Source: Mycolicibacterium iranicum (lineage in GTDB: Bacteria > Actinomycetota > Actinomycetes > Mycobacteriales > Mycobacteriaceae). From it: a stretch of 64,000 bases of DNA. The stretch's first letter is position 1. Each line of letters begins with the position of its first letter. Shown here piece by piece: positions 18,791 to 26,492 of the stretch. Made by a program: the position numbers and the translations under genes. The stretch lies in contig NZ_LWCS01000018.1 in assembly GCF_001650495.1 (NCBI RefSeq), forward strand, positions 62,001-126,000. Direction: 5' to 3'. The notes beneath the pieces were generated by a model that saw only the letters and a program-made list of their open reading frames with translations, searched no databases and had not been told where the DNA came from.

Positions 18791-20001
18791 CCGGCGAGGT
18801 GCCCTCCGTTCGGATTCCCGCCGCACTGCCCGACGGCGTCAGCCAAGCCACCATCGGCGTGCGCGGCGGGCTGCTGAGGTCGGGCTTCGACGAGACCGCC
18901 GAGGCGATGTACTTGACGTCCGGATATGTCTACGAGACGGCCGCCGATGCGGAGAAGGCGTTCACCGGCGAGATCGACCGTTACGTCTACTCGCGCTACG
19001 GCAACCCGACGATTTCGATGTTCGAGGAGCGGCTCCGTCTGCTGGAAGGCGCTCCGGCGTGCTTCGCGACGTCGACGGGCATGTCCGCAGTGTTCACGTC
19101 GCTGGGTGCGTTGCTGGGTGCAGGCGACCGACTGGTGGCGGCGCGCAGCTTGTTCGGTTCGTGCTTCGTGGTGTGCAACGAGATCCTGCCGCGCTGGGGC
19201 GTCGAGACCGTGTTCGTCGACGGTGAAGACCTCTCCCAGTGGGAGGAGGCACTCTCGGTCCCGACTCAAGCGGTGTTCTTCGAGACACCGTCGAACCCGA
19301 TGCAGTCGCTGGTCGACATCGCCGCGGTGTGCGATCTCGCGCACGCTGCCGGTGCAAAGGTGGTGCTGGACAATGTGTTTGCCACGCCGATCCTGCAGCA
19401 GGGCTTTCCGCTCGGGGTCGACGTCGCCGTGTACTCGGGAACCAAGCACATCGACGGGCAGGGCCGCGTCCTGGGCGGAGCCATCCTCGGCAGCAGGGAG
19501 TACATCGACGGACCCGTGCAGAAGCTGATGCGGCACACCGGCCCGGCGCTGAGCCCGTTCAACGCGTGGACGCTGCTCAAGGGCCTGGAGACGCTGGCTC
19601 TTCGTGTGCAGCACCAGAATTCGTCGGCCCACCGGATCGCCGAGTTCCTGGAAGGGCATTCGGCCGTGAGCTGGGTGAAGTACCCGTTCCTGGAGTCGCA
19701 TCCGCAGTACGACCTGGCGAAACGTCAGATGACCGGCGGCGGCACCGTGGTCACTTTTGAGCTCGCAGGCGGCTCGAAGGAGCGCGCGTTCGAGGTGCTC
19801 GACAAGCTGCAGATCGTCGACATCTCGAACAACCTCGGCGACGCGAAGTCCCTGATCACCCATCCCGCCACCACCACCCACCGGGCGATGGGGCCGGAAG
19901 GACGTGCCGCGATCGGGCTCGGTGACGGCGTGGTCCGGATCTCGGTCGGGCTGGAAGGCACGGAGGATCTGATCGCGGACCTGGACCAGGCGCTGACCTG
20001 A
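18787..20001 (+). CDS. metZ: O-succinylhomoserine sulfhydrylase
   Basis: A 404-residue PLP enzyme of the Cys/Met metabolism family that converts O-succinylhomoserine and sulfide to homocysteine in methionine synthesis. The PLP lysine is Lys220 in SGTKHIDGQG. Other marks are YSRYGNPT near residue 68, ATSTGMSA, and the C-terminal SLITHPATTTH and GLEGTEDLIADL. The order rhodanese-metZ is as in M. tuberculosis. ATG 18787 overlaps the rhodanese stop, so the two are translated together. Confidence 0.95.
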   Translation: MTGEVPSVRIPAALPDGVSQATIGVRGGLLRSGFDETAEAMYLTSGYVYETAADAEKAFTGEIDRYVYSRYGNPTISMFEERLRLLEGAPACFATSTGMSAVFTSLGALLGAGDRLVAARSLFGSCFVVCNEILPRWGVETVFVDGEDLSQWEEALSVPTQAVFFETPSNPMQSLVDIAAVCDLAHAAGAKVVLDNVFATPILQQGFPLGVDVAVYSGTKHIDGQGRVLGGAILGSREYIDGPVQKLMRHTGPALSPFNAWTLLKGLETLALRVQHQNSSAHRIAEFLEGHSAVSWVKYPFLESHPQYDLAKRQMTGGGTVVTFELAGGSKERAFEVLDKLQIVDISNNLGDAKSLITHPATTTHRAMGPEGRAAIGLGDGVVRISVGLEGTEDLIADLDQALT

Positions 20002-20400
20002 GTGTCGCGCGCATCGGACAAGAAGAGGGCGCGCCGCAAGAAACGGCAGGATGCGCGGGATCGGCTATGGATTCCGTCTGATGCCCTCGAGAAGATCGAA
20101 ATCGCAGCGGAGCTCGAGACTTTCGATTTTCAGCTGACCGAGCGCGGTTGGGTGTTCCCCGAGGATGACGAAGCCGGTGTGTTGTGGATCTGGCCGGACT
20201 CGGCCGCGGACGTCGACCACGGCGCTGAAAGAGCCGACGCGACAGTCATCTTGCTGACCCCAGAGGATGACGGCCAGATCGCGCACGTCGTCCTGGTCGG
20301 GACTGACGCCGACTACCAGTTCAACCTCGACGAGCTCTTCGAGCACATCGATGCGATCGAGTCCTATCGAATGGGTGACCCGATCCCCGCGTTCGCCTAG
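20002..20400 (+). CDS. Conserved hypothetical protein, acidic
   Basis: A 132-residue cytosolic protein with a very basic first 20 residues (RASDKKRARRKKRQDARDR) and an acidic remainder (PEDDEAGVLWIWPDSAADVD). No domain is recognised. GTG 20002 abuts the metZ stop, which suggests translational coupling with metZ; no Shine-Dalgarno is needed in that case. The 3' end overlaps the convergent SDR stop by 3-4 bp. The basic tail could bind nucleic acid, but that is a guess. Confidence 0.7.
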   Translation: MSRASDKKRARRKKRQDARDRLWIPSDALEKIEIAAELETFDFQLTERGWVFPEDDEAGVLWIWPDSAADVDHGAERADATVILLTPEDDGQIAHVVLVGTDADYQFNLDELFEHIDAIESYRMGDPIPAFA

Positions 20401-21260
20401 TTCTTGCCGGGCCCTTCGACGACGCCCTGGGCGGCCCGTGCGCGGTCCTCGTAGGCCTTGCGCTTGGCGACGTCGAAGTCCAGAAAGACGTCGTCGAGGC
20501 CCAGCTTCCTGTTCATCCACCGGCGGCCCTTGGGCGGCAGCATCTGTGCGGCCTGGGCGGTGAACCGCAACGGCGGCGGCACCGACACATGCGTCTTCGG
20601 CTTCTCCAGGGTCTTGATGATCGCCGCGGCGATCTGCTGGGGCTCCACCGGCTTGATGGCGCCGCCGGACTTGGTGCCCGAGATCAGTTCGGTGTTGGTG
20701 AACGGGGGCATGATCACCGAAACATCCACGCCGTGCGGTGCCATCTCGTCGGCCAGCGCGGTGGACAGGCCGACGACGGCGTACTTGGCGCCGACGTACA
20801 CGACCTGGCCCGGCAACGGGATGAGGCCGGACAGCGACGCGATGTTGATGATGTGGCCGCGACGCCGCTTGACCATGTCCGGCAGCGCCAGCTGGCACCC
20901 GGTGAGCACGCCGTAGACGTTGACCTCGAGGGAGGAGCGGATCGACTGCTCGGTCTCGTCGAGGAACGGTCCGACCGGCATGACGCCGGCGTTGTTGATG
21001 AGGACGTCGATGTGGCCGCCACCGTCGGTGCGGGCTTTGTCGAGGAACGTCTCGAAGGACGCCCGGTCGGTGACGTCGAGGGGATACCCCGACACGGGTC
21101 CGAGGTTGGTCAGGCTGGCGACCGAGGACTCCTGCATGGCCACGTCGCGGTCGCCGATCACGACGCGCGCGCCGCGATTGAGCAGCGCTTCCGCGGTGGC
21201 GAATCCGATGCCCCGCGCAGCTCCGGTGATGGCGATGGTCTTGCCACGGATGTTGTCCAT
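20397..21260 (-). CDS. Short-chain dehydrogenase/reductase
   Basis: A 287-residue classical SDR. The cofactor loop TGAARGIGFA starts near residue 12, NNAG near residue 91, and the active-site pair lies in YVGAKYA. The C-terminal 40 residues (PPKGRRWMNRKLGLDD onward) are an extension common in mycobacterial SDRs that act on lipids or fatty acid-like substrates. ATG 21260 (MDNIRGKT) is preferred to 21284, because the longer start would cover the TTTACACGTGTCAA palindrome and overlap the upstream gene's end. The substrate is unknown. Confidence 0.9.
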   Translation of the reverse strand: MDNIRGKTIAITGAARGIGFATAEALLNRGARVVIGDRDVAMQESSVASLTNLGPVSGYPLDVTDRASFETFLDKARTDGGGHIDVLINNAGVMPVGPFLDETEQSIRSSLEVNVYGVLTGCQLALPDMVKRRRGHIINIASLSGLIPLPGQVVYVGAKYAVVGLSTALADEMAPHGVDVSVIMPPFTNTELISGTKSGGAIKPVEPQQIAAAIIKTLEKPKTHVSVPPPLRFTAQAAQMLPPKGRRWMNRKLGLDDVFLDFDVAKRKAYEDRARAAQGVVEGPGKN

Positions 21261-21270
21261 GCGGGGGAAC

Positions 21271-21284
21271 TTTACACGTGTCAA
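21271..21284. promoter_or_regulatory. Palindrome upstream of the SDR gene (candidate operator)
   Basis: TTTACACGTGTCAA holds a perfect ACACGTGT palindrome with symmetric T/A flanks, ending 10 bp upstream of the SDR ATG. Read on the SDR strand it also contains TTGACA. It may be a repressor site or part of the promoter. No regulator gene is adjacent other than ArsR at 22056. Confidence 0.35.
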
Positions 21285-21979
21285 CTTTTCGGGGAAAGGG
21301 GCCCGGTTGGGTACGAATCATGGTGGCGCCACCACTGATACGGCGCGGTCTGGGGATATCCCGAGGGTGAGTCCTCCCAGGTCTCCTGACGGCCCAGGGC
21401 GGTGATGTCGAGGAAATTCCACGTGTTGACGAACGACTCGTCGCCCCGTCCGCTGACGAAGTATGTGCGGTAGATCCGATCGTCGTCCCCGCGGATGAAC
21501 GCGTTGGTGCCGTGCCATTCGTCGACGCCGAAGTCGACATCGAACCAGTCGGGTGACCCGATCATGGTGTACCACGGGATGTTCCAGCCCATCTTCTTCT
21601 GAATCCGCGCGATGTCGGACTGCGGGGCGCGCGACGTGTAGACGAGAGTGGTGTCGCGTGCGTTCAGGTGCGACAGGTTCGGGACGTGGTCGGCCATCAA
21701 AGAGCATCCCACGCAACCGTGTTCGGGCCAGCCGCCCACGCCCGGATCCATGAACGCGCGGTACACGATCAGTTGCCTGCGGCAGGCGAACAGGTCGAGC
21801 AGAGTGGCCGTACCGTCGGGTCCTTCGAAGCGGTACTCGCGGTCGACGAGCATCCACGGCATCCGTCTGCGCTGCGCGGCCAACGCGTCTCGGACCCTGG
21901 TGAACTCTTTCTCTCTGACCAGCATGTCGGAATGGGCAGCCTGCCAGTCGTGTGCGGACGCTATGCGGGGTGGCTTCAC
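21281..21979 (-). CDS. DUF899 (thioredoxin-like) family protein
   Basis: A 232-residue protein of the DUF899 family, related to the thioredoxin fold. Visible marks are the N-terminal HDWQAAHSDMLVREKEFTRVRDALAAQRR-type helix (start VKPPRIASAHDW), EYRFEGPDGTATLLDLFACRRQLIVYRAFM, and GCVGCSLMADHV with a CxxC-like pair. GTG 21979 is the likely start; the longer frame runs through the ArsR gene in antisense. It is divergent from the ArsR/AHSA1 pair, a frequent partnership for DUF899 genes. Biochemical role unknown. Confidence 0.82.
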   Translation of the reverse strand: MKPPRIASAHDWQAAHSDMLVREKEFTRVRDALAAQRRRMPWMLVDREYRFEGPDGTATLLDLFACRRQLIVYRAFMDPGVGGWPEHGCVGCSLMADHVPNLSHLNARDTTLVYTSRAPQSDIARIQKKMGWNIPWYTMIGSPDWFDVDFGVDEWHGTNAFIRGDDDRIYRTYFVSGRGDESFVNTWNFLDITALGRQETWEDSPSGYPQTAPYQWWRHHDSYPTGPLSPKS

Positions 21980-21998
21980 GGTCGATCCAATCGTTAAA

Positions 21999-22015
21999 CA
22001 TATCGGTTGAATATG
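21999..22015. promoter_or_regulatory. CATAT-N7-ATATG inverted repeat upstream of DUF899 gene
   Basis: A 5-7-5 inverted repeat 20 bp upstream of the DUF899 GTG. Its spacer contains GTTGA, the same half-site seen twice around the ArsR start. It may be the second ArsR operator of this divergent pair. Confidence 0.35.
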
Positions 22016-22042
22016 CGACTCCAGAAGATCACGGCCCGCCGC

Positions 22043-22063
22043 TATAGTCAACAGAATGGTTGA
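22043..22063 (+). promoter_or_regulatory. Leaderless arsR promoter with overlapping inverted repeat
   Basis: TATAGT at 22043-22048 is a good -10 hexamer. The arsR ATG begins 8 bases after it, about where transcription should start, so the mRNA is probably leaderless, a common arrangement in mycobacteria. A perfect TCAAC-N6-GTTGA repeat (22048-22063) covers the end of the -10 and the start codon, well placed for autorepression by ArsR. Confidence 0.5.
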
Positions 22064-22394
22064 AGATTCGGTGTTGGATCGTGCGTACGCCGCGCTCGCA
22101 GATCCGACCCGCCGCAGGCTGCTTGAAACTCTCCGCAGCGGTGATGCGCGCATCACCGACCTGGCCGCCCCGTTGCCGATGACCTTCGCCGGGGTATCAC
22201 GCCACATCGGCGTGCTCGAGTCCGCCGGCCTGGTCCGCCGGGAGGTGCGGGGTCGCGAGCACTGGCTGTCGCTGCAGCCCGACGGTCTTTCCGAAGCCCG
22301 GCAATGGATGGACGAGCAAACCCTGTTCTGGACGGCGCGCGCCGATGCGCTTTCGGAGCGGTTGCGAAAAAGGGCGGCCTCCGATGAGCGCTGA
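22056..22394 (+). CDS. ArsR-family transcriptional regulator
   Basis: A 112-residue winged-helix regulator of the metal-independent ArsR type usually paired with AHSA1/SRPBCC genes. Marks are ALADPTRRRLLETLRSGDARITDLA (LADPTRRRLLETL visible) and the recognition helix FAGVSRHIGVLESAGLV, then the wing VRGREHWLSLQP. No metal-binding cysteine motif is present. Its 3' end overlaps the next gene by 11 bp. It is divergent from the DUF899 gene and is likely to control both sides. Confidence 0.93.
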   Translation: MVEDSVLDRAYAALADPTRRRLLETLRSGDARITDLAAPLPMTFAGVSRHIGVLESAGLVRREVRGREHWLSLQPDGLSEARQWMDEQTLFWTARADALSERLRKRAASDER

Positions 22395-23322
22395 TACTCC
22401 GGTGGTGCGGGTGCGGCGGTTGTTACCGGCCACCCCCGACGTGGTGTTCGACGCATGGCTGGACCCCGAGGCCCTGGCGGACTGGATGTGCCCGCGTCCG
22501 TCGCGATGTGTCGCGATCACTGTCGAGGCCCACGTCGGTGGACGAGTGCGCTTCGACGTCGACGACGGCGACGACACACCGCTGGTACTCATCACCGGTC
22601 AGTTCCTCGACATCGAGCGGCCCCACCGACTGCGCTTCACCTGGAGCCACTCCGGCTGGTCGAACCCGACGGCGCAGAGCATCGTCGATGTCGCGTTCGA
22701 ACCGCACGGCGAGGGTGCAACCCTGATGTCGATCGAACACTCACTGCTGCCGCAGGAGGCGTTCGACGATCACGACCACGGGTGGTCGGTGACGGCGGAC
22801 CAGCTCGTGACCCGGCTGAGCAGGGTGATGTCTGCTGGGCCCGCGAGTGAATTGCGATTCGTGGCGGTTGGTCAGGACGATCCGTTGGCCACGCCACTGA
22901 TCGAAGAACTCGCCGTCGAGTATGCCGACCGCTACGGCGGGCTACGCGACCGGGTGCGCGCCTGGCTGCGCGGGTACCCCGCCGAAGAGTTCGCCGCCCC
23001 GGGCGGGGCGCTGGTGGTCGGTCTGCGCGGCGACCGACCCGTGACCGGTGGCGCGTTCCGCCGGTTCGACGACACCACCGCAGAGCTCAAGCGCATCTGG
23101 ACCGACAGCGGTCACCGCCGCCTCGGGTACGGGCGCGCCCTGGTGGCGCGGCTGGAGGCCGACATCGCCGCGCTCGGGTACCGCCGGATCTACCTGACCA
23201 CCGGTGACCGTCAGCCCGAGGCCGTGGCGCTCTATCTCTCGATGGGCTACACCCGGCTGGACGAACCGCTGCCTGCCGAAGGTGAGGTCTATCCCGTGGC
23301 GTTCCTCAAGGAACTGGCCTGA
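22384..23322 (+). CDS. AHSA1/SRPBCC domain fused to a GNAT acetyltransferase
   Basis: A 312-residue two-domain protein. Residues 1-150 are an AHSA1-like SRPBCC fold: ATPDVVFDAWLDPEALADWM, GGRVRFDV, DIERPHRLRFTW and SIEHSLLP. Residues 158-312 are a GNAT N-acetyltransferase: LVVGLRGDRPVTGGAFRRFD, KRIWTDSGHRRLGYGRALV (acetyl-CoA loop) and YLTTGDRQPEAVALYLSMGY. The junction is continuous with no stop. ATG 22384 overlaps arsR by 11 bp. Usually the AHSA1 protein stands alone beside ArsR; the acetyltransferase half is an addition. Substrates unknown. Confidence 0.85.
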   Translation: MSADTPVVRVRRLLPATPDVVFDAWLDPEALADWMCPRPSRCVAITVEAHVGGRVRFDVDDGDDTPLVLITGQFLDIERPHRLRFTWSHSGWSNPTAQSIVDVAFEPHGEGATLMSIEHSLLPQEAFDDHDHGWSVTADQLVTRLSRVMSAGPASELRFVAVGQDDPLATPLIEELAVEYADRYGGLRDRVRAWLRGYPAEEFAAPGGALVVGLRGDRPVTGGAFRRFDDTTAELKRIWTDSGHRRLGYGRALVARLEADIAALGYRRIYLTTGDRQPEAVALYLSMGYTRLDEPLPAEGEVYPVAFLKELA

Positions 23323-23428
23323 CCTCTGGGCCGATCCCGGTGGCGCTGGCTGACGAAAGCGCTTGCAGCGGTACCGGTCTCGCGGATGTGGGCCAAGGTC
23401 GTCGACGTAGACCTATAGGCTTGCCGGT

Positions 23429-23719
23429 GTGTCGCAAGCGACCGTGGGCTGGTTGTTGCTGGCCGGTGCCGCATTGACATTCGTCTTCGGCGGGGTGTCG
23501 CGCCTTGTCGTCGGCCGCAGGCGGGACACCAGAATGGTGCGCGGCATCGTGCATGCCTTCCGGCGTACCGGCATCGCGCGGGTGTTGTTCGGCCGCTTCG
23601 AGGACGATGTGCTCGACGACGACGAACTCGACGCGATGATCCTGATGCCCTCGATCGTCGTCGCCTGCGGCCTCGCTCTCACCGCGATCTTCCTGCTGGG
23701 CTATCAGACCCTAACGTGA
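23429..23719 (+). CDS. Small two-helix membrane protein
   Basis: A 96-residue protein with an N-terminal membrane helix (VGWLLLAGAALTFVFGGVS), a basic linker (GRRRDTRMVRGIVHAFRR), an acidic stretch (EDDVLDDDELDAM) and a second membrane helix (IVVACGLALTAIFLLGY). No family is recognised. GTG 23429 is the start. Gap 23323-23428 upstream shows nothing definite. The last 9 bp overlap the convergent hydrolase gene. Confidence 0.65.
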   Translation: MSQATVGWLLLAGAALTFVFGGVSRLVVGRRRDTRMVRGIVHAFRRTGIARVLFGRFEDDVLDDDELDAMILMPSIVVACGLALTAIFLLGYQTLT

Positions 23720-24445
23720 CCGGGCCTGCGCGACCGCCTCGCGCATCGGTCCTCGCCAGACCGGACCGTGACCGGGCAGAAGCACGTCGGCATCCAGCAT
23801 GCCCAGCGCCTCCAGGCTGCGTAGGCAGGCCGCCTCGTCGTGGTTGAACACCGAAGGCAGCAGCTGCGGACCCCGACGCGCCGCCACCGGGTGATCGGTG
23901 ATCAGCGCGTCGCCACTGACCAGGACCCCGTCCACCACGTAGGAGCAGTGCCCACCCGTGTGGCCGGGGGTCGGAACCGCCTGCGGTGCCCCCGGCAGCC
24001 CGGCGGCGATGTCCGCGCTCAGCGACTCCGTCGCAGGAATCCCCGCATGCGTCAGTGCGCCCTTCCCCATGATCGACACCGACCACTTCAGCCACTTCGG
24101 CTGCCAGGCGCGGGCGGCCACCGCAATCGGGGAGGCCTGCTCGAGGTACTCGCGTTTGGCGTGGCCCACCTCGTCGGCGTGGCAGTAGACCGGCGTGCCG
24201 TGTTGCGACGCGAACCAGATGGCGGTCCCGAAATGATCGATGTGGGCGTGCGTCAACAGGATTGCGCGGAGATCGTCCACGCCGAAACCGAGACCGCGAA
24301 GGGTGCCGAGCACCTCGTCGCGGTGGCCGGGAAAGCCCGCGTCGATGAGGATCACACCGTCACCGTCGGTGACCAGCGTCCAGTTCACCAGGTCGGTGTG
24401 CGCGAAGTGGACGCGATCGGTGACGGCCGTGACGAGCGGTGCCAT
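23711..24445 (-). CDS. Metallo-beta-lactamase-fold hydrolase
   Basis: A 244-residue MBL-superfamily hydrolase. The dinuclear metal site HAHIDH is near residue 66, with other ligands in PTPGHTGGHCSY, GDALITDH and LLPGHGPVW. The start IDAGFPGHRDEV strand is standard. ATG 24445 is only 23 bp from the divergent fgd1 start, so the promoters overlap or lie within the genes. The substrate cannot be predicted; glyoxalase II-like thioester or quorum-type lactone hydrolases share this fold. Confidence 0.9.
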   Translation of the reverse strand: MAPLVTAVTDRVHFAHTDLVNWTLVTDGDGVILIDAGFPGHRDEVLGTLRGLGFGVDDLRAILLTHAHIDHFGTAIWFASQHGTPVYCHADEVGHAKREYLEQASPIAVAARAWQPKWLKWSVSIMGKGALTHAGIPATESLSADIAAGLPGAPQAVPTPGHTGGHCSYVVDGVLVSGDALITDHPVAARRGPQLLPSVFNHDEAACLRSLEALGMLDADVLLPGHGPVWRGPMREAVAQARSR

Positions 24446-24468
24446 GAGGCGAGTGTAGAAACATAACT

Positions 24469-25479
24469 ATGGCTGAACTGAAATTGGGCTACAAGGCGTC
24501 GGCGGAGCAGTTCGCGCCCCGCGAACTCGTCGAGCTGGCTGTCGCCGCCGAAGAGCACGGCATGGACAGCGCCACTGTCAGCGACCACTTCCAGCCCTGG
24601 CGGCACGAAGGCGGTCACGCGCCGTTCTCGCTGGCCTGGATGACCGCGGTGGGTGAGCGCACCAAACGGCTGCAGCTGGGTACTTCCGTGCTCACCCCGA
24701 CCTTCCGCTACAACCCCGCGGTCATCGCGCAGGCGTTCGCCACCATGGGCTGCCTGTACCCGGACCGGATCTTCCTCGGTGTCGGTACCGGGGAGGCCCT
24801 CAACGAGATCGCGACCGGCTATGAGGGTGAGTGGCCGGAGTTCAAGGAGCGTTACGCACGGCTGCGCGAGTCGGTACGGCTGATGCGGGAACTGTGGCTG
24901 GGCGACCGCGTCGACTTTGACGGCGAGTACTACAAGACGAAGGGCGCCAGCATCTATGACGTGCCCGAGGGCGGCATCCCGATCTACATCGCCGCGGGAG
25001 GTCCGCAGGTCGCCAAGTACGCGGGCCGCGCCGGCGACGGGTTCATCTGCACCTCCGGCAAGGGCGAGGAACTCTACAAGGACAAGCTGATCCCCGCGAT
25101 GCGCGAAGGCGCCGAGGCGGCAGGCAAGAACCCCGACGACGTCGACCGGATGATCGAGATCAAGATCTCCTACGACACCGATCCGGAACTGGCACTGGAG
25201 AACACGCGTTTCTGGGCGCCCCTGTCGCTGACCGCTGAGCAGAAGCACTCCATCGACGACCCGATCGAGATGGAGAAGGCCGCCGACGCGCTGCCCATCG
25301 AGCAGGTCGCCAAACGCTGGATCGTCGCGTCCGATCCCGACGAGGCGGTCGCCAAGGTCAAGGACTATGTGGACTGGGGTCTCAATCACCTCGTCTTCCA
25401 CGCCCCCGGGCACGACCAGCGCCGATTCCTGGAGCTGTTCCAACGCGACCTGGAGCCGAGGCTGCGCAAGCTCGGCTGA
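24469..25479 (+). CDS. fgd1: F420-dependent glucose-6-phosphate dehydrogenase
   Basis: A 336-residue LLM-family enzyme that oxidises glucose-6-phosphate to 6-phosphogluconolactone while reducing coenzyme F420; it is the main source of reduced F420 in mycobacteria. Marks are [19 protein letters not shown] at the N-terminus, [40 protein letters not shown] and a phosphate-binding region near KRWIVAS. F420 chemistry fits an actinomycete. In M. tuberculosis fgd1 is followed by pta-ackA; here a phosphatase-like gene is inserted between them. Confidence 0.97.
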   Translation: MAELKLGYKASAEQFAPRELVELAVAAEEHGMDSATVSDHFQPWRHEGGHAPFSLAWMTAVGERTKRLQLGTSVLTPTFRYNPAVIAQAFATMGCLYPDRIFLGVGTGEALNEIATGYEGEWPEFKERYARLRESVRLMRELWLGDRVDFDGEYYKTKGASIYDVPEGGIPIYIAAGGPQVAKYAGRAGDGFICTSGKGEELYKDKLIPAMREGAEAAGKNPDDVDRMIEIKISYDTDPELALENTRFWAPLSLTAEQKHSIDDPIEMEKAADALPIEQVAKRWIVASDPDEAVAKVKDYVDWGLNHLVFHAPGHDQRRFLELFQRDLEPRLRKLG

Positions 25480-25491
25480 CACGAACGCGCG

Positions 25492-26472
25492 ATGATCCGA
25501 CTTCTCGCGACGCTGCTGGGCCTGGGTGCCCTCGCCGTCGCGATAGCAGGACTGGCGGCCCGCTACCTGCCCATCTCGGGGCATCCCACACTGATCCTGG
25601 CGGCGGCAGCGCCCTACCTGACGGTCGCCGCGCCGGCGGCGGTGCTGCTGTTCGGGCTGGGTAGGCGGTTCGTCCTCACGCTGGTGGCATTCGCCGTCAC
25701 TGTGGCACTGCTGTGGGTGTACCTGCCCCGCTACCCGGTCTTCGGCGGTCCGTCGCCGTCGGCGACGGCATCGGTCGACGTGCGGGTGCTGACCGCGAAT
25801 CTCGGTATGGGGCAGGCCGATCCGGCTGCATTCGTCGCGCTGGCCGGCAACACCGCCGATGTCGTGGCCGTTCAGGAGATGACGCAGGAGGCGGCCGATG
25901 GCCTGTCACAGGCCGGGATGGACTCCGTGTTCCCGCACCGGGTGATCGTGCCCGCCCCGATGGCGGCGGGGATCGGCATCTGGAGCCGTCACCCGATCGT
26001 GCACTCCGGACGCATCGACGGGTACGCGATGCCGATGATCGGGGCCCGCATCAGTATCCCCGGCGTGCGCGTCGACACCACCGTGTTGTCGGTGCACCTC
26101 GCGGCGCCGTGGCCGATGCCGATCGACGCATGGCGCTCCGACATCGGATTGTTCCCGGACACGCTGGGCGAGATCGGCCGCACCGCGGGTGCCGGTGCGG
26201 TGATCGTGGCCGGAGATTTCAACGCCACCTATGAGATGGCGCCGTTTCGCCGGCTCCTCGACAACGGCTACGGCGACGCAGGCGTCGACGCCCGCGCGGG
26301 GCTCACCCGGTCCTATCCGGGCCGGGGCCAGCGGCCACCGCTCATCGGCATCGATCACATCCTGACGAAGAATTCGTCGGCGGCCTCAGCCCAGACCCTG
26401 GTGGTGCCCGGCGCCGACCATCGCGGACTGCTCGCGACACTGAGGGTGCCGGTCGACATGACCGCCAGTTAG
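25492..26472 (+). CDS. Membrane-anchored endonuclease/exonuclease/phosphatase family protein
   Basis: A 326-residue protein. The first 90 residues contain about three membrane helices. The rest is an EEP domain with RVLTANLGMG (first strand), VVAVQEM (metal-binding Glu), WSRHPI, LSVHLAAPWP, VIVAGDFNATYE and a final GADHRGL His motif. Members cleave phosphodiesters or phosphates; membrane-tethered forms probably act outside the cytosol. It begins 12 bp after fgd1 and ends 20 bp before pta. The target is unknown. Confidence 0.88.
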   Translation: MIRLLATLLGLGALAVAIAGLAARYLPISGHPTLILAAAAPYLTVAAPAAVLLFGLGRRFVLTLVAFAVTVALLWVYLPRYPVFGGPSPSATASVDVRVLTANLGMGQADPAAFVALAGNTADVVAVQEMTQEAADGLSQAGMDSVFPHRVIVPAPMAAGIGIWSRHPIVHSGRIDGYAMPMIGARISIPGVRVDTTVLSVHLAAPWPMPIDAWRSDIGLFPDTLGEIGRTAGAGAVIVAGDFNATYEMAPFRRLLDNGYGDAGVDARAGLTRSYPGRGQRPPLIGIDHILTKNSSAASAQTLVVPGADHRGLLATLRVPVDMTAS

Positions 26473-26492
26473 CTCCGCCGTAGGCTTGACCC

